Assembly: GCA_905182995.1 (NCBI GenBank)
Contig: CAJJDP010000030.1
Span: 252,747 to 316,746 of the forward strand
Direction of reading: 5' to 3'
Length of the DNA stretch: 64,000 nt
Source of the DNA: Paramecium octaurelia
Taxonomy: Eukaryota > Ciliophora > Oligohymenophorea > Peniculida > Parameciidae
This document shows positions 1 through 11,943 of this stretch, one piece after another. Each line of letters starts with the position of its first letter. Position 1 is the stretch's first letter. The position numbers and the translations under genes were made by a program. The notes beneath the pieces are model-generated. The model was given only the letters and a program-made list of their open reading frames with translations, made no database searches and had not been told where the DNA came from.

Positions 1-1545
1 AAATCAACCTCCCCTGAACGATTGATATCAACCAACTCCATAATGTGATCAACCTAGATGATTGCTAATTCTTAATTATTAGTAACTTGAGTATACCCAT
101 CAATTAACTCTTATCTTGATAATTTGCCATCCCCATTTTTATCAATGGCTTTAAAAGTCTTGTTTAATTCATCCTATTCTTGTTGAGTAATGATCTGAGT
201 AGCCATAAAAGTCAGAACTGCTTATTTGAATTTGCTTTTGGCATGAAATTACTATAGATTTTGCAATGCTTTTTAATTAATGACATTGGAAGGTGCATTA
301 TTTTAAATCCATTTATCATTATAGGCTTCTTCAGCACTTAGACGTTTAGCTGGGTTGGGATTGAGCATATTCTTGATAAGATTTTGAGCATCCTAACTAA
401 TGTGAGCCCAATCTTCATGGTCAAATTTTAATTGAGCTGCCTTAACTCTCTTGAGGATCTCAGATTCACTTCGACCAGAGAAAGGAGGGTATCCACATAA
501 TAAAATGTACAGAATGATGCCACAGGACCAAACATCGCATTTTTCATTGTAATTTTCCAACAGGACTTCAGGTGCAATGTAATAGGGAGTGCCTAATCTC
601 TTAGTCATTCTCTTTCCAGTTTCAAATTTTCTAGAAGTTCCAAAGTCGATTACTTTAAGATCAGCATCAGGGGAATCGGAGACGAAGAGTAGGTTCTCTG
701 GTTTGAGATCTCGGTGTACGATCTTCTGGTTGTGACAATACCAAACAGCACTGAGTATTTGTCTCATTAGTTCTGCAGCCTTCTTTTCACTAAAGAAGTT
801 CAAGCTCTTGATTCGATCAAATAGTTCTCCCCCAGAACAATACCTATCCTCAATGAATTTAGTACTTACTCGGTTACCAGATAGTAATTCTTGTCATCTT
901 CGAATAATTCATACAATTTTACAATGTGAGGATGGTCTAAATTCTTCAAAATATTCATTTCTGAAAACAATTTTTCTTTGTCTTCCTTCAATATAGAAGT
1001 CTTCTTTAATTACTTCATGGCACGATCTAATTTGGTCTTTTTGTGTGTCACTTTCCACACTTTTCCAAAGGCACCTTCTCCCAATACCTTACCAGTAATG
1101 TAATGATCTGAGATTTGACCCTTCTTCAATTGAACAAAAATATCAACATTTATATGCAACTTTTGATCCATTTCTAAGATAACCTATGACATATCATACT
1201 CTATCCTGATTGCTATTCGAGAATTTTCTTTCTATCTGTGTCAGAATTCTATCGCTCCAATAATTATTCCAATTCCTTTGAGACTTTCATTGAAACTTTC
1301 TTTGGTTCCTCATACACTTCCTTCCCATCATCGGATAAGTTTTGTTTCAATCCCAGTCCGAATGTCTATGCTGGAATATATGCTTAACGTTTGCTTGCAG
1401 TTGTTTGCTTAACAACCCTCTTTTAGGATCCTTGGTCATTATCTCCGAAAGCTGCTGATTGAACTGAAAGTTCTATTAAGCCCAATCGATAATTATTAAT
1501 ACCATCTTAAGTTTGCAAATTTGACTTGCAACAAGTTGCTCCCAT
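1..1545 (-). CDS. Calcium-dependent protein kinase (CDPK), 3' end cut by window
   Basis: A Ser/Thr kinase activated by Ca2+ through C-terminal EF-hands. Reading TAA/TAG as Gln and removing two 26-nt introns (844-869 and 1174-1199) gives one frame. The start MGATCCKS has Gly2 for N-myristoylation and Cys5/Cys6 for palmitoylation, so membrane attachment is likely. The kinase domain follows: glycine loop GEGAFG, catalytic HRDLKPEN, DFG, activation segment ending APE. A helical linker leads to a first complete EF-hand (DKNGDGKLSRQE, about 109-160), and a second begins at the left edge (DINRSGE). About 497 codons are visible and the C-terminus lies outside. The order kinase, junction, EF-hands is the canonical CDPK order found in plants, ciliates and apicomplexans. 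Family call is firm; the paralogue and its substrates cannot be told. Confidence 0.95.
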
Positions 1546-1725
1546 TATATAAATAAATTTATTTCAAAAAACTATTTATATATAACCAATTCATCAATTC
1601 ACTTAATAAGCATCTAAATCTTAAACCATGGTCATTAGCCAATGAACTCAAAAACTGGATTATCAAAAAAAGTAAGAATAAAAAAGAAATCCAATAAAAA
1701 TTAATATTATAAAAATCACAAAAAT

Positions 1726-2194
1726 ATGGGATCATCTATTGCAAAAGGCATGAAGGAGAATTAAAAGGAAATGCAGAAGGAAATGCAAAAGAAACAGTTG
1801 GACATGATGTTAAAATAAAGATAGACTTAAATGGCTATGTAATTTGCTTCAGGCAAAGAGTTTTTCCATTGGTATGCTTCCTTTTATGCTCTTATATTTC
1901 CATTCTGCATTATGGGGGCATTGAAAAAGAAAGTAAAACAGATGATAATTTAAGTTAGAGTCCATTGCCCATAATTCCTTTGGTTCCTCTGGGGTTTGTG
2001 TGTGGATATCAATACGATATGTATTATGGGTAAAGAAATTAAAATATTGAAGAGACAAATTGAAGAGGATAAGAGAGGAGGCAGAAAGACTGATTGATAG
2101 AGAGCCTCAACTATTCTACTTTCCCAAGAATGCCGATATAGTGTCATAAGAAGAATATGAAGAAATTTTGGGGATAAATAAAAACAACAAATGA
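1726..2194 (+). CDS. PLGRKT: PLGRKT-like (plasminogen receptor KT family) membrane protein
   Basis: A small integral membrane protein of the PLGRKT family. The encoded N-terminus MGSSIAKGMKENQ, the repeated EMQKEMQKKQ stretch, the QMAMQFASGKEF motif and the hydrophobic pair joined by ALKKK match the family plan (MG start, basic coil, RQMAMQIAW-like motif, two membrane spans). Two introns are needed: 26 nt after GALKKK and 23 nt after DMYYG. After splicing the frame runs through IIPLVPLGFVCGYQYDMYYG to a tail rich in Glu and Arg, ending at TGA. The length (about 139 aa) fits the family. In animals the protein is a plasminogen receptor. That role makes no sense in a free-living ciliate, so an older, possibly mitochondrial or surface, function is more likely. 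Confidence 0.85.
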
Positions 2195-2207
2195 TTATTA
2201 TAAAATA

Positions 2208-3496
2208 ATGTTCAAGTATAAATCATTTTGGAGATTGTATGCTCAAAGCGTAGTTTTAAGTATCCCATAAATAGTTACTGGTTATGTGTGCATGCAATAT
2301 TTGGACTTTCCTTTGTTGGACTATGAGTGGTCTTACATTGGATTGGCCTGTAGTTGGTTGTTTTCGCCATTGATGGTCTAAGTCACTCGATTCAAATTAA
2401 TGGGAATAAACATGATGTTGTTGGCTGTGGGATTCATTGGATTGTCTACTGAAGATTACTCATCGTAATTAATCTATAAGATCTTTACTTGCATAATCGG
2501 AATTATCGTAGGGTGTGATTGGCTGTTAACGATCAGATTCATCAGAGAATAAGTGGGATGGGAAGAAGAAAGATCTGTGTATCTTAACAATAATCCAACA
2601 ATCTGTTTTTTTCTAGGGACTTTGTTAAGAGTAAGTTATATTAGGAATTAGAATTTGGAAGATGAACAAATAGTAATCAGTAGTCTTGTAATATTGACTA
2701 ATTCAATTAGATTGCTCTCGTTCTTTACAATTTATGGCAAACAGACTCTGGAGTATTATTACAGAAAGTTCAAAGAACTTCAAGGAAGAGTGATAATTAA
2801 GAATCAATTTTCAGGTAATATCAAAGAGATTGAATACTTTTACATATCTAACAATGAAACATACAGTCAATTGAATAGAAGAACAAGTGCCTTATTTAGT
2901 AAGCAATATCGATAGCGATTTTTGGGATGTTCAATTTTAGCGCTTTTATCATGGTTCCAATTCAACAATCATAATTATTTCCCAAAACCTTAAGAAATCT
3001 TTCAGCATCCATTACGCTATTTTATTCCTGCCATTCTTACTATTGCTGTTCTAAGCCAAATTTTATATAGAAAATTTAGTATAATTTTAATTTAATCCAA
3101 GTCGTAAGAAATGTTATGATTTTTTTCAATCTTATGTTGTTAACATTTAGCATCCTCCAATTAATGAAATCTAGAGTCAAACTATTTAAAGATGAAGAAA
3201 TATTCATTAATTTTTCAATGTTGCTTAGTTACATCACTTACTTCATTGGCCTTAATCTACTCATCACACAGCAACTGCCTTATAAAGGTATCACATATAC
3301 ATTAAATTTAACCTTTGTGTCATTGTGTGGAGCACAACAAGTTAGTCATTTAACCATGGAACAGATCAAATCAAACGAAGATTGCTGGCTTAGATACTTT
3401 CAAATTATGGCAAATATCCTGTGTTTCCCAGTCCTGCTGAAATTAAAGAATGTGAAGTTACTCAGAGAATGTGAAATTTAATAAGTTTATGATTGA
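2208..3496 (+). CDS. Polytopic membrane protein, unassigned (MFS-like?)
   Basis: A 421-residue protein once a single 23-nt intron near 3080 is removed; the spliced length is an exact multiple of three. Roughly ten hydrophobic segments are visible, for example around VGFIGLSTED, IIGIIVGCDW, ILALLSWFQF, FIPAILTIAV and the C-terminal block LLSYITYFIGLNLL. They are separated by short charged loops, and a longer hydrophilic stretch near the middle contains YYYRKFKELQ. The plan suggests a transporter of the major facilitator type, and it lies 45 bp before a BT1 transporter gene. I recognise no diagnostic motif, so the family is left open. The start ATG is 13 bp past the PLGRKT stop, typical of the tight spacing here. 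Confidence 0.8.
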
Positions 3497-3541
3497 AATT
3501 CGTTTTATTATTAAAATAAGCATATATAATATTTTAAATAT

Positions 3542-4937
3542 ATGATAAAGTAATCGCACTCCACGTATGCTGTTATCTGCTTGGTGGCATTCTCTCAAGG
3601 AGTCATTAACCTTTCAGAGTTGGCCATTTCGTACCTGCTCAAAGAAGATTATGGAATGAACCCCACTGAAATGACATACATACAAGGCATCATCAGCATA
3701 CCTTGGGTAATCAAACCGATATGGGGTCTCTGCACTGATTTGCTTCCAATTTGCAGTTACAGACGAAAGAGCTACCTCTTTATATTTGGTCTAATGGGAT
3801 TTGTGCTCTTTTATGCACTCTCCATATATGGCACCAAGGATGCATTTGCAGGTGTCTCTATTCTGTTGAGCATTCAAATTTGTATAGCATTTTGTAATGT
3901 TGTTGCAGGTATAACTATTTAACAATGAAGAGGCTCTATTGGTTGAGATCTCAACCGGCAACGATAGTTCAACCAACAATGTCAGTTTATTTTTTGGTTT
4001 TAAAGCCTTTGGAACTCTCATGACAAGCTACCTTAGCGGTTACTCTTTGAAGTATTTGCAGAAATAACAAAGTAAGTCAAAAAGCTATTTTAGTTTTTAG
4101 AATAACTTCAATATTTCCTTTAATTATTGCTGGAGCCTCTCTATTTTTGAATGAGGGTCAACATAAAGATATGGATATTAAGAAGTAATTGCAAGAACTA
4201 CATCGATTCTTGAATATCAAAGCCATATACAAGCCAATAGTGTTTATTTTTTGTTTTATGTTGTAACCGTCAACTTCAACAGCAATGTTTTATTTTTAAA
4301 CAGTCTATTTGCATTACACAGCTGAATTTTTGGGTAAGATCAAATTCCTATTTGCTTTGGCTAACATCACAGCTGTGAGTATATTTAATAGATATTTAAA
4401 AAACTATTCATTCAAATCTGTGTTCTTTGTAACAACATTAACTTATAGTATTGTGAATGCCTTATAGATTTTGCAAGTCACCAGGAGGAATGTTGAATTA
4501 GGCATAAAAGACGAAGCATTTTCATTATGTGATACTTTGCTAATGCAATTAGTAGCTGAACTGAACATGCTGCCTATTTTGGTTCTGGCATGCAAGATTT
4601 GTCCCTCCAAAATAGAGGGTACAATGTATGCATTATTGATGTCGACAATCAATCTAGGTTAATTAGTGGCCAGACAGATTGGAGGAATATTGATGTATTT
4701 TATGAGTATGATATTCGTTCTTATACATTAGATATAAATGAAGCCTCATTTGAGAATTTGTGGATAATGATAACAATGACTAGTGTATATATTTTGATAT
4801 TGTTACCGTTTCTATCAACAATAAAAGAGAAGGAGATGATTGAGTCAAAAGATGTGTATAATAAACAAGATTTAGATGAGTAGGATATAATTGGAAAAGG
4901 ATACGAGAAATTAAGTTTATCATTTGTGGAGAATTGA
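3542..4937 (+). CDS. BT1-family folate/biopterin transporter
   Basis: A 441-residue multi-pass carrier of the BT1 family (folate, methotrexate or biopterin uptake in kinetoplastids, plastid folate carriers in plants). Visible family hallmarks are the first loop GMNPTEMTYIQGI, the strongly conserved segment IPWVIKPIWGLCTDLLPI followed by YRRKSYL, and the middle motif VEISTGNDSSTNN with FFGFKAFGTL after it. About twelve hydrophobic segments are present. Three introns (22, 22 and 26 nt) are removed, giving 1326 coding bases. The tail after the last membrane span is charged and cytoplasmic. Substrate cannot be read from sequence; folates or pteridines are the natural guess. Confidence 0.9.
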
Positions 4938-5008
4938 TTATTTTTATATTACTATATTAATAATGTTTAACTCACTCATTCTATTTAATAGTTATGGTCT
5001 GATCGATT

Positions 5009-6085
5009 TTATAATGATATGTTACTATGGGGGTAGAACTGATAGTAGTTTCAATAGAATTATATGAATATTATTAATTTAAAATCTTAAGAGATAGAGA
5101 TGTTATATGGAGATGGATAAGGAGATAAAAGAGTTCTAAATGGATTTTAATTATTAATGGCTTAAGAAAAATAAATTAATAGAATTAGAAAATAAGGATT
5201 TGATTAAATTGATTTTAATGGATAACGGCAAATGTGGTTGTTTATAAAATTTGTCTCATTGATGATGAATTTAGACTATGATAACTATATATTTTCAATC
5301 ATGGTTAATCATGAGAATAATAAATAGAATATTTGGATTTAGACAATTTTCAATATTAATTTATTGGTAAAAACTCAGATTCAATTATAGAAATCGACTT
5401 TAAATATTTCAAGGAGAGTAATATAAAGCAACTCAAGAAATAATTTTCTTGCAGTACTTACTTATGATAATTATTCTACATAAGAAAAATTAAACTAATA
5501 AAATAATAATAATATAATTAACCTCTTAACAATATTAAAAATTCTAAATCTAAACGAATTTATGAATTAAATAAAAATAAATTAAGATAAAAAGTATCGC
5601 TTTGATTATTTTTAAATAGTCTAAATAATAAGAGATCTATTATTGCTCATCCTTTTCCTTTTCCAGATCTAAAACTTATATTTAAAGTCAATATATACTA
5701 AGAGATTTTTTAAATGACATTAAAATGATTTTAGATGCTTTAAAATTACATTCAAAATTTATAAAATTGTTTATTCAAAATAAAAAGAATAATTCAGTCT
5801 ACAAGAGTAGGCCAATTTTGAAATTAATGGATACTTATAAAGGAAATATAAATAAATATTTAATTGAACATAATAAAAAAGTAAAGATATTTTTATCCCC
5901 CAGAATGGAGAAAATAAGGTTTTCTATAATAAAATCAATAAATTTTAGGAACTTGATCGGAGGAAAAATTGAAAATAAGCTGAATTAGACAAGGACAGCA
6001 AAATAATGAAAATTTAAGATTAGTCTATTAAGGCATTTGAAGATTAGCTAATAAAAGAGAAAGGAATAGTAATTATCTATAATAT
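5009..6085 (+). pseudogene. Decayed protein-coding gene, unknown family
   Basis: Several stretches look like genuine ciliate coding sequence but cannot be joined into one frame. One begins MEMDKEIKEFQMD at 5107 and stops at TGA 5260. A second carries DNYIFSIMVNHEN and continues, one frame over and with no room for an intron, into DSIIEIDFKYFKE. A third runs from about 5575 through MILDALKLHSKFI to 5998. A fourth, ELDKDSKIMKIQDQ, shares its frame with NKINKFQELDRRKN but is split by TGA. The mixture of frame changes and in-frame TGA codons suggests a pseudogene. A gene with introns I failed to place is possible. No domain was recognised. Confidence 0.45.
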
Positions 6086-6335
6086 TTTTTCTTTGAATTT
6101 TAAGAATTTTCTTCTATTATATATAATTTTGAATGATAGTATTTGCATTTACTTATGCATTATTACTTCAATTTAAGTGAAATTACTATGAATTTATCTT
6201 TAAATGCATGTTTAATTATACTTGCAAATTAGTTACTTTTGCATTTAGTTAAAAGGCAATTTAATAGTAGATTACTAGGGAGGGAGATAAATTATTGGCA
6301 AAAAAATATAAATTGAATTTTATAATAAAATATTT

Positions 6336-9300
6336 ATGAAATTGTCACTTCTTCAACTTGAGCGTTCTTATTTGGATGCTCTTACTGAGTTTGGCAAAAA
6401 TGCTCCAAATACAATTCAATCATGTGTGACTCTCATAGAGGCTTTAAATCAAGCAGGTCAATAATAAATATTACAGAATCAGAAGGGTGAAAAATATTTT
6501 TAAAGAGCCATTTAATTGGCATCTGGAATCGAAATGGAGGAGTTACTAAATGTAAAATATTCTACTTACATGTTGTATGCGGAGTATCATGAATTCTGGC
6601 ATAAGAATTAATCTGCTTACAATCTGCTAATAAAATTGCTTCCCTTGTAAAAAACCAATAAAAGAAGCATTATTATGACATAAATCCAAATCATGAATCA
6701 TATCATAGAGAATGGACGACTTAGCAAAATTTCAAATGTTATGCTCTTGAATGAGAAGTTGCTGAACCTAATGTAGGAAATTGGTTTAACTTTTTATCTT
6801 TATAAACAGTTCCCTCAAAAGTTTTAATTAATTTTATTACAAGCTCTCTCATTCTAAGCCAAAATTTATCATAAATAAAATAAAGACAGGGAAGCAGCAT
6901 AATTATATTTTTAATCCTATCATCTATCTGAAGAATTACTTGGAATGAATGAGAAGAGAACTCGAGAATATAAACGGTTGTATGAAGTATTAAGTGATAA
7001 GATATCTGTAAACATTGAAATTCAAAGTCTGGATGAAGAGGAGGAAGAGCAACCCTAACCAATTTAAATAACAGCTAGAGAAGAAATTCTGTAATCTTTT
7101 CGACCGAAAGTAACTGCAGTTAACAATTATATTATTGATGTAGACTCTGCTAGAGCTCCAAAACTTTATAAAAAGGTAGAGAAGACGGATAAACTAACCA
7201 CACCCTCATCTATTAACAAACCTACTCTTTTAAGTAAAGATGCTCCCATATAATAATTATTCATAATTAAGAATCAATTGAAAAGACCTACAAGTTCTTA
7301 ATGCACTTCTAAGTTAACTAGTCAAACTCAGTGTGTTTCAATTTTATCCAAAAAAAATACTGAGAGATTTCATACTAAAATACTTTCTTTGGACCAAAGT
7401 ACTTTAAAGAATCTAGAAGATACTTAAATTCCCAATGTAACTAATGAATTACTCATTGCTCGACCCCAATATGAAGTCAAATAATCTAGGAGGGTCGAAT
7501 TTGTAACATAGGAGAATTTTAAGTAAACTACCCCAACTTACTAAATTCAACTCACTATTCCATCTCGACCCCAAGTTAGAGAACCTTCTAGAAATAACAT
7601 CACAACAAAAGTAGATATTAAGAAACTCCCTAATTATCCTAGTACCTAAAAAATTGAGAGAATTTCTTAAAGGAAAATTTTAGCTCCTGAAGTTTAACCA
7701 ACGACTCTGTTCATAAAGCCAATACCAAGTACTTTAACAAATGAAAATGATGAAGATATCACTAAGTAAGAGGAAAACAAAATTGTATCAACTGAAAATG
7801 AGGAACCAATAAAAATTTATTCTCCTCATGATTCAATTATCGCTAAATATTTGGAAACTCATTCTATGGATGTATTGTTACAATCTGTTGAGAAAATAAA
7901 AGGGAAGCTTAAAAAATATGTTCAAGTCTCTAAAAAATAAAAAATGGAGTTATTAGAACGAAAACATCAGCATTCACCTAATAGAGTTATGATGAACAAC
8001 AAATAATAACAATTAAGCAGATCCAATACCTTGATTGATATTGTTGAAAAAAAACTTCTTGAAAATGAAGCCAGCAAAATCATTTATAAGGTATTGTAAT
8101 CGGCAAATACAATGGAATGGTATCCCATTCATTTTTATGATAAATTATTCACAGATTTTGAAACTTCAAAATGGACTCTTGAAAATCCAAAAATTAGAGG
8201 ATAATTTTTGTAAAAATCCTCGAAAAATGACGAATATCATTAAATTAATTTCGAACAGATACAAAATAGTTTCTTTAATCTTAAACGGTAATCGGCCTTT
8301 CAAGTAATTGGGTCAATTGAAATTTCAAATCATACTAGAAAGATTTAATTTAGGTTTATTATAGATACACTTATTGAACATTATTAAGAAATCTAAGCTT
8401 ATGATGACATGATGGATTTGTTTGATTAATTACTAAATATATATCTGATGCAAGAGGATTTATTTAGCGAGTGGATCGACAATAGGAAGGAGTAAACACT
8501 TTATAGGGTTAGCAAGGGCAAATCAATGGCCCAAAATCAAATAAGGTAAAATGTTATCAATGAGCAAACTAAGGAACGAAGAGTATAATAATAAGAAGAT
8601 ATTTAATATTATCAATATCTTTTGTCCAAAGTTCTTTTTTTAATCAAAAGAAAGAGTTACATTAAGACCATGAATGGTTATAAATTTAAGTCAGTTTCAT
8701 AGAACCATCAGGTTTCGATTCAAAAATATAATAATAATATTTATAAGAAAAAATTAGAAAGAATTAATTAATATTTTCAATATCAAGATTATGAAATTTA
8801 AAATCATGAAAGAAAACCAATCTTAAGTAAAAAAAGGCATCGCAAAAGGAATAAAGATAAACATTTGTTTATTGCTTAGGATAGAAAATAAAGAACCATT
8901 AGAGAGGCGGTATCTCCTGTTTAAGATGATGAATCTCAAGTACTAAATTAAAGAGATAGCCCATATGTATCCTTGAAAGATACTGGCATCATATTAGGTA
9001 ATGAGTTGCAATCTCGATAATTAATTCTTGGGCCTGAAACTCCTATCATTTAACCTTTATTGAAACATAGTATCAAGTCAAACTGGAAAAATATAGGTCA
9101 CTAGGAAGCTCCTCCTTAATTAATAGATATATTTACTTTAGAAACACAGGATTATTTGCAAAGATTATTTCCAGAATTCAAGCTTAATACTCCTCCTGTT
9201 GATTACTATCCTGCTCCAGCTCCAATTATCAAAAAGATTTTAACTGAGTCTCATTATCATTTTAGACAAGAATTATCAACAACTAAATTTGATTAATTAG

Positions 9301-11786
9301 AATATAAGCCGATTTACACAGAAGATTACTTAATTTTAATATAAATAGTTAAAATTGATAAGTAATTTTATTATCTCACGCTGTCAGATAAATTACAATT
9401 AAAATAAGTGTTTGGGAAAGATCTTTGGGAAGATGAGCTAGAGATATAATTGAAATAATATATAAATTTCTCTGTTGGAAGGACAGGATATATGATTGAT
9501 TTAATAGAATTGTAAAATATACTATAACAAAAGTTAGAAATCACAAATTGTAGAATTTAAATCAAGTAAAATGAGACTGATAATACGTATTAAAGAAAGT
9601 TAAATAAAATCTTTAGAGTGAATAAGAGACTTTATCATGTAATACAATCTGTGGATTTTGTTGAAGAAGGACTCAAAGAAGTATCATAGCTAAGTAATAG
9701 CCAAACATCCGATGATGTTGAATTAATTGAAGAATATAAGAGACAACCCCTTATTGATATTGTGTTTATACTCGGAGTCTTAAATAATAATACCTATGTT
9801 GACTATCAAAATTACGTGCCAAAATGTTATCTATTGAGAAATGAAAACGGTAAGTTTATGTTGCAAGACCCTGAGCAACCAAGGAAACCCAAATTTCCTT
9901 TTAGGCTAATTATGTCTCATGAAGATATGAATAAACATATCTCGAGAACTAATGAGCAAACTATTAATGGAAAGGATATCACATTATTTCCTCATTTCAA
10001 TTCTGTATTTCTCATTCGAAAAAATCAATTCATTTACAAACCAATAGGTGCAAAATTGAGTATTTTATCAGATGAACGAAAATTACATCAACACTTTAGA
10101 AATGCCTAAGCAAAAGCACATCTATTAATATATTATAACAGCTCTAAGAAGATATCCTTATTCCTTAATTCTGAATAAACAGAAAAATGGGCTCATTTGT
10201 TCCAAATTGAAAGAAGTATGCGTTAGCATATTTTAAATTATAAAACTTAACTAAAAAAAACTCTAGTGGGGTTCCAACTCTATCAAAATGAGAATCGTTC
10301 TTCTTAATCAAAGGATCCAAGATTTCTATTTATGCAAGACAAGTTTGCTTAAGCAAAACAATATTTTATTTAGACAAAAATTAAATCAATTGGTTTTGTC
10401 TTTGTCTCTGCAAAGATACATTCTAATATAATGTTAATGAGAATAATGCCAGCTGGAAACAAAAGCAAATCTCATCTCTTTATTTTTTAAATTAATTAAG
10501 AAGATCCTATTAAATTGATGTATACTTTATGTAAGTAATTCATTCTAAAAGCCACTTAGACCTATTCCAAATTAGAATTAATGCCTATAACTCAAAATTA
10601 AATACGTAAGCAATATTTCTTATCAAATCGATATCATGACAATAATTTGGTAATAGGTTAAAAATCCTATTCAAGAGTGGTGTATAAATAAGTGAAAAGA
10701 ATTGATAAAAGCTATTTTATAATAATAGTTACTTTAATTTAAAACTATTTTTAAATTTATCTCTACAATTAAAGTAATTGTAGAAGATTTTACTTCACAA
10801 TTCACAGATCAGATTTTTTAATTATGAACTAATATTTTTTAGATTCAATATTTCCAGAATAACCCTATGAGGTTATAGAATAATTCTTCAGACCCTGGAA
10901 GTTGAATGAAATCCATAAGATTTATTCCCTAATTATTAAGGCACCTGACACTTTTAGAAATAGAACAAAACTTTATATTAACTAAATTAATGAATCCAAA
11001 AAGGTTCTTAAGAGATCTGTGACATCCAATTTCTCAGGTTTAAGTGTTATTTAGAGATAATCAACATTACAACTTAATCAATAAATGGATGAATCTTGTA
11101 GGGATGATATAAATAAATCATGCTGGCTATATGATAAATTGTTATTAACTAAATCTAATAGTGTATTTGAGAAAAAGTTATGGATGGAAATAATTAAGCA
11201 GATGAACATAAATGAAAATTTAATTATATTGGACACTTTCAAGACTGTTGTATCAGAATTAGTATATTGTAATGATAGAACTTGTAATTTCTTATGTTAT
11301 ATTCCATGCCTTGAAATTTAGCAATCTTTTAGATGGCAGCCCATACGACTGCGAATTCATTCTTATGAAACTTGCAAAACCATAGATATTCCCTTAAATA
11401 TAAGAGGAAAGTAGGTTCAAGTCTATAAATAGTGCCAATCTTTATATTTAAATTATTAGATTGACTAGTGCATACCTAGTAATCAAGAAGGTATGAAAGT
11501 CAATAAGTATAATGATTTAAAATATATCAAATATTAACTACTATATAAAGGAGCATTTATGAAGCATAAAATGCTTTTCATAGCTATATATTTATATAAT
11601 GACGTATTTTAAGTTAGAATCTTTAGTTAAACTAGTTCTATAACCAGAAAATTGGATGTTAATTAGGTAGAATTAAAGATTCCATACATAAGATAATTAT
11701 TGGTATTGAATCCTCAAGAGGCTGGCCGAAGATTAAGTTTGATATATCGAAATAACTTTATTCATGCTTCATTTTTAAAGTTGTGA
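6336..11786 (+). CDS. Very large intronless hypothetical protein (1816 aa)
   Basis: One uninterrupted frame of 1817 codons with many TAA/TAG Gln codons and no TGA before the last. This is remarkable in a region where most genes carry several introns. The N-terminal 170 residues are helical and repeat-like (YFQRAIQLASGIEMEELL; LLIKLLP), resembling TPR-type helical pairs. A low-complexity linker follows with an acidic run (DEEEEEQ) and several Arg-Pro patches (RPKV, ARPQYE, SRPQV). The C-terminal two thirds alternate charged helices and beta-rich blocks. No catalytic motif, signal peptide or membrane segment is evident. Similarity to a known family was not recognised; a ciliate-specific scaffold or axonemal protein is a guess only. 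Confidence 0.85.
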
Positions 11787-11943
11787 TATTTTAATTCATA
11801 TAAATTTTGTATATAGTAACTAAATTTAAACATCCAACTTTAACAAATACTCAAATTGAGTAAAATTGGATAATAAAGAAGAATGCTTGGAATGTAGGTT
11901 AAAAAAATGAGTAGTGTAATATGTTATTTTTATTTTAAACGAT

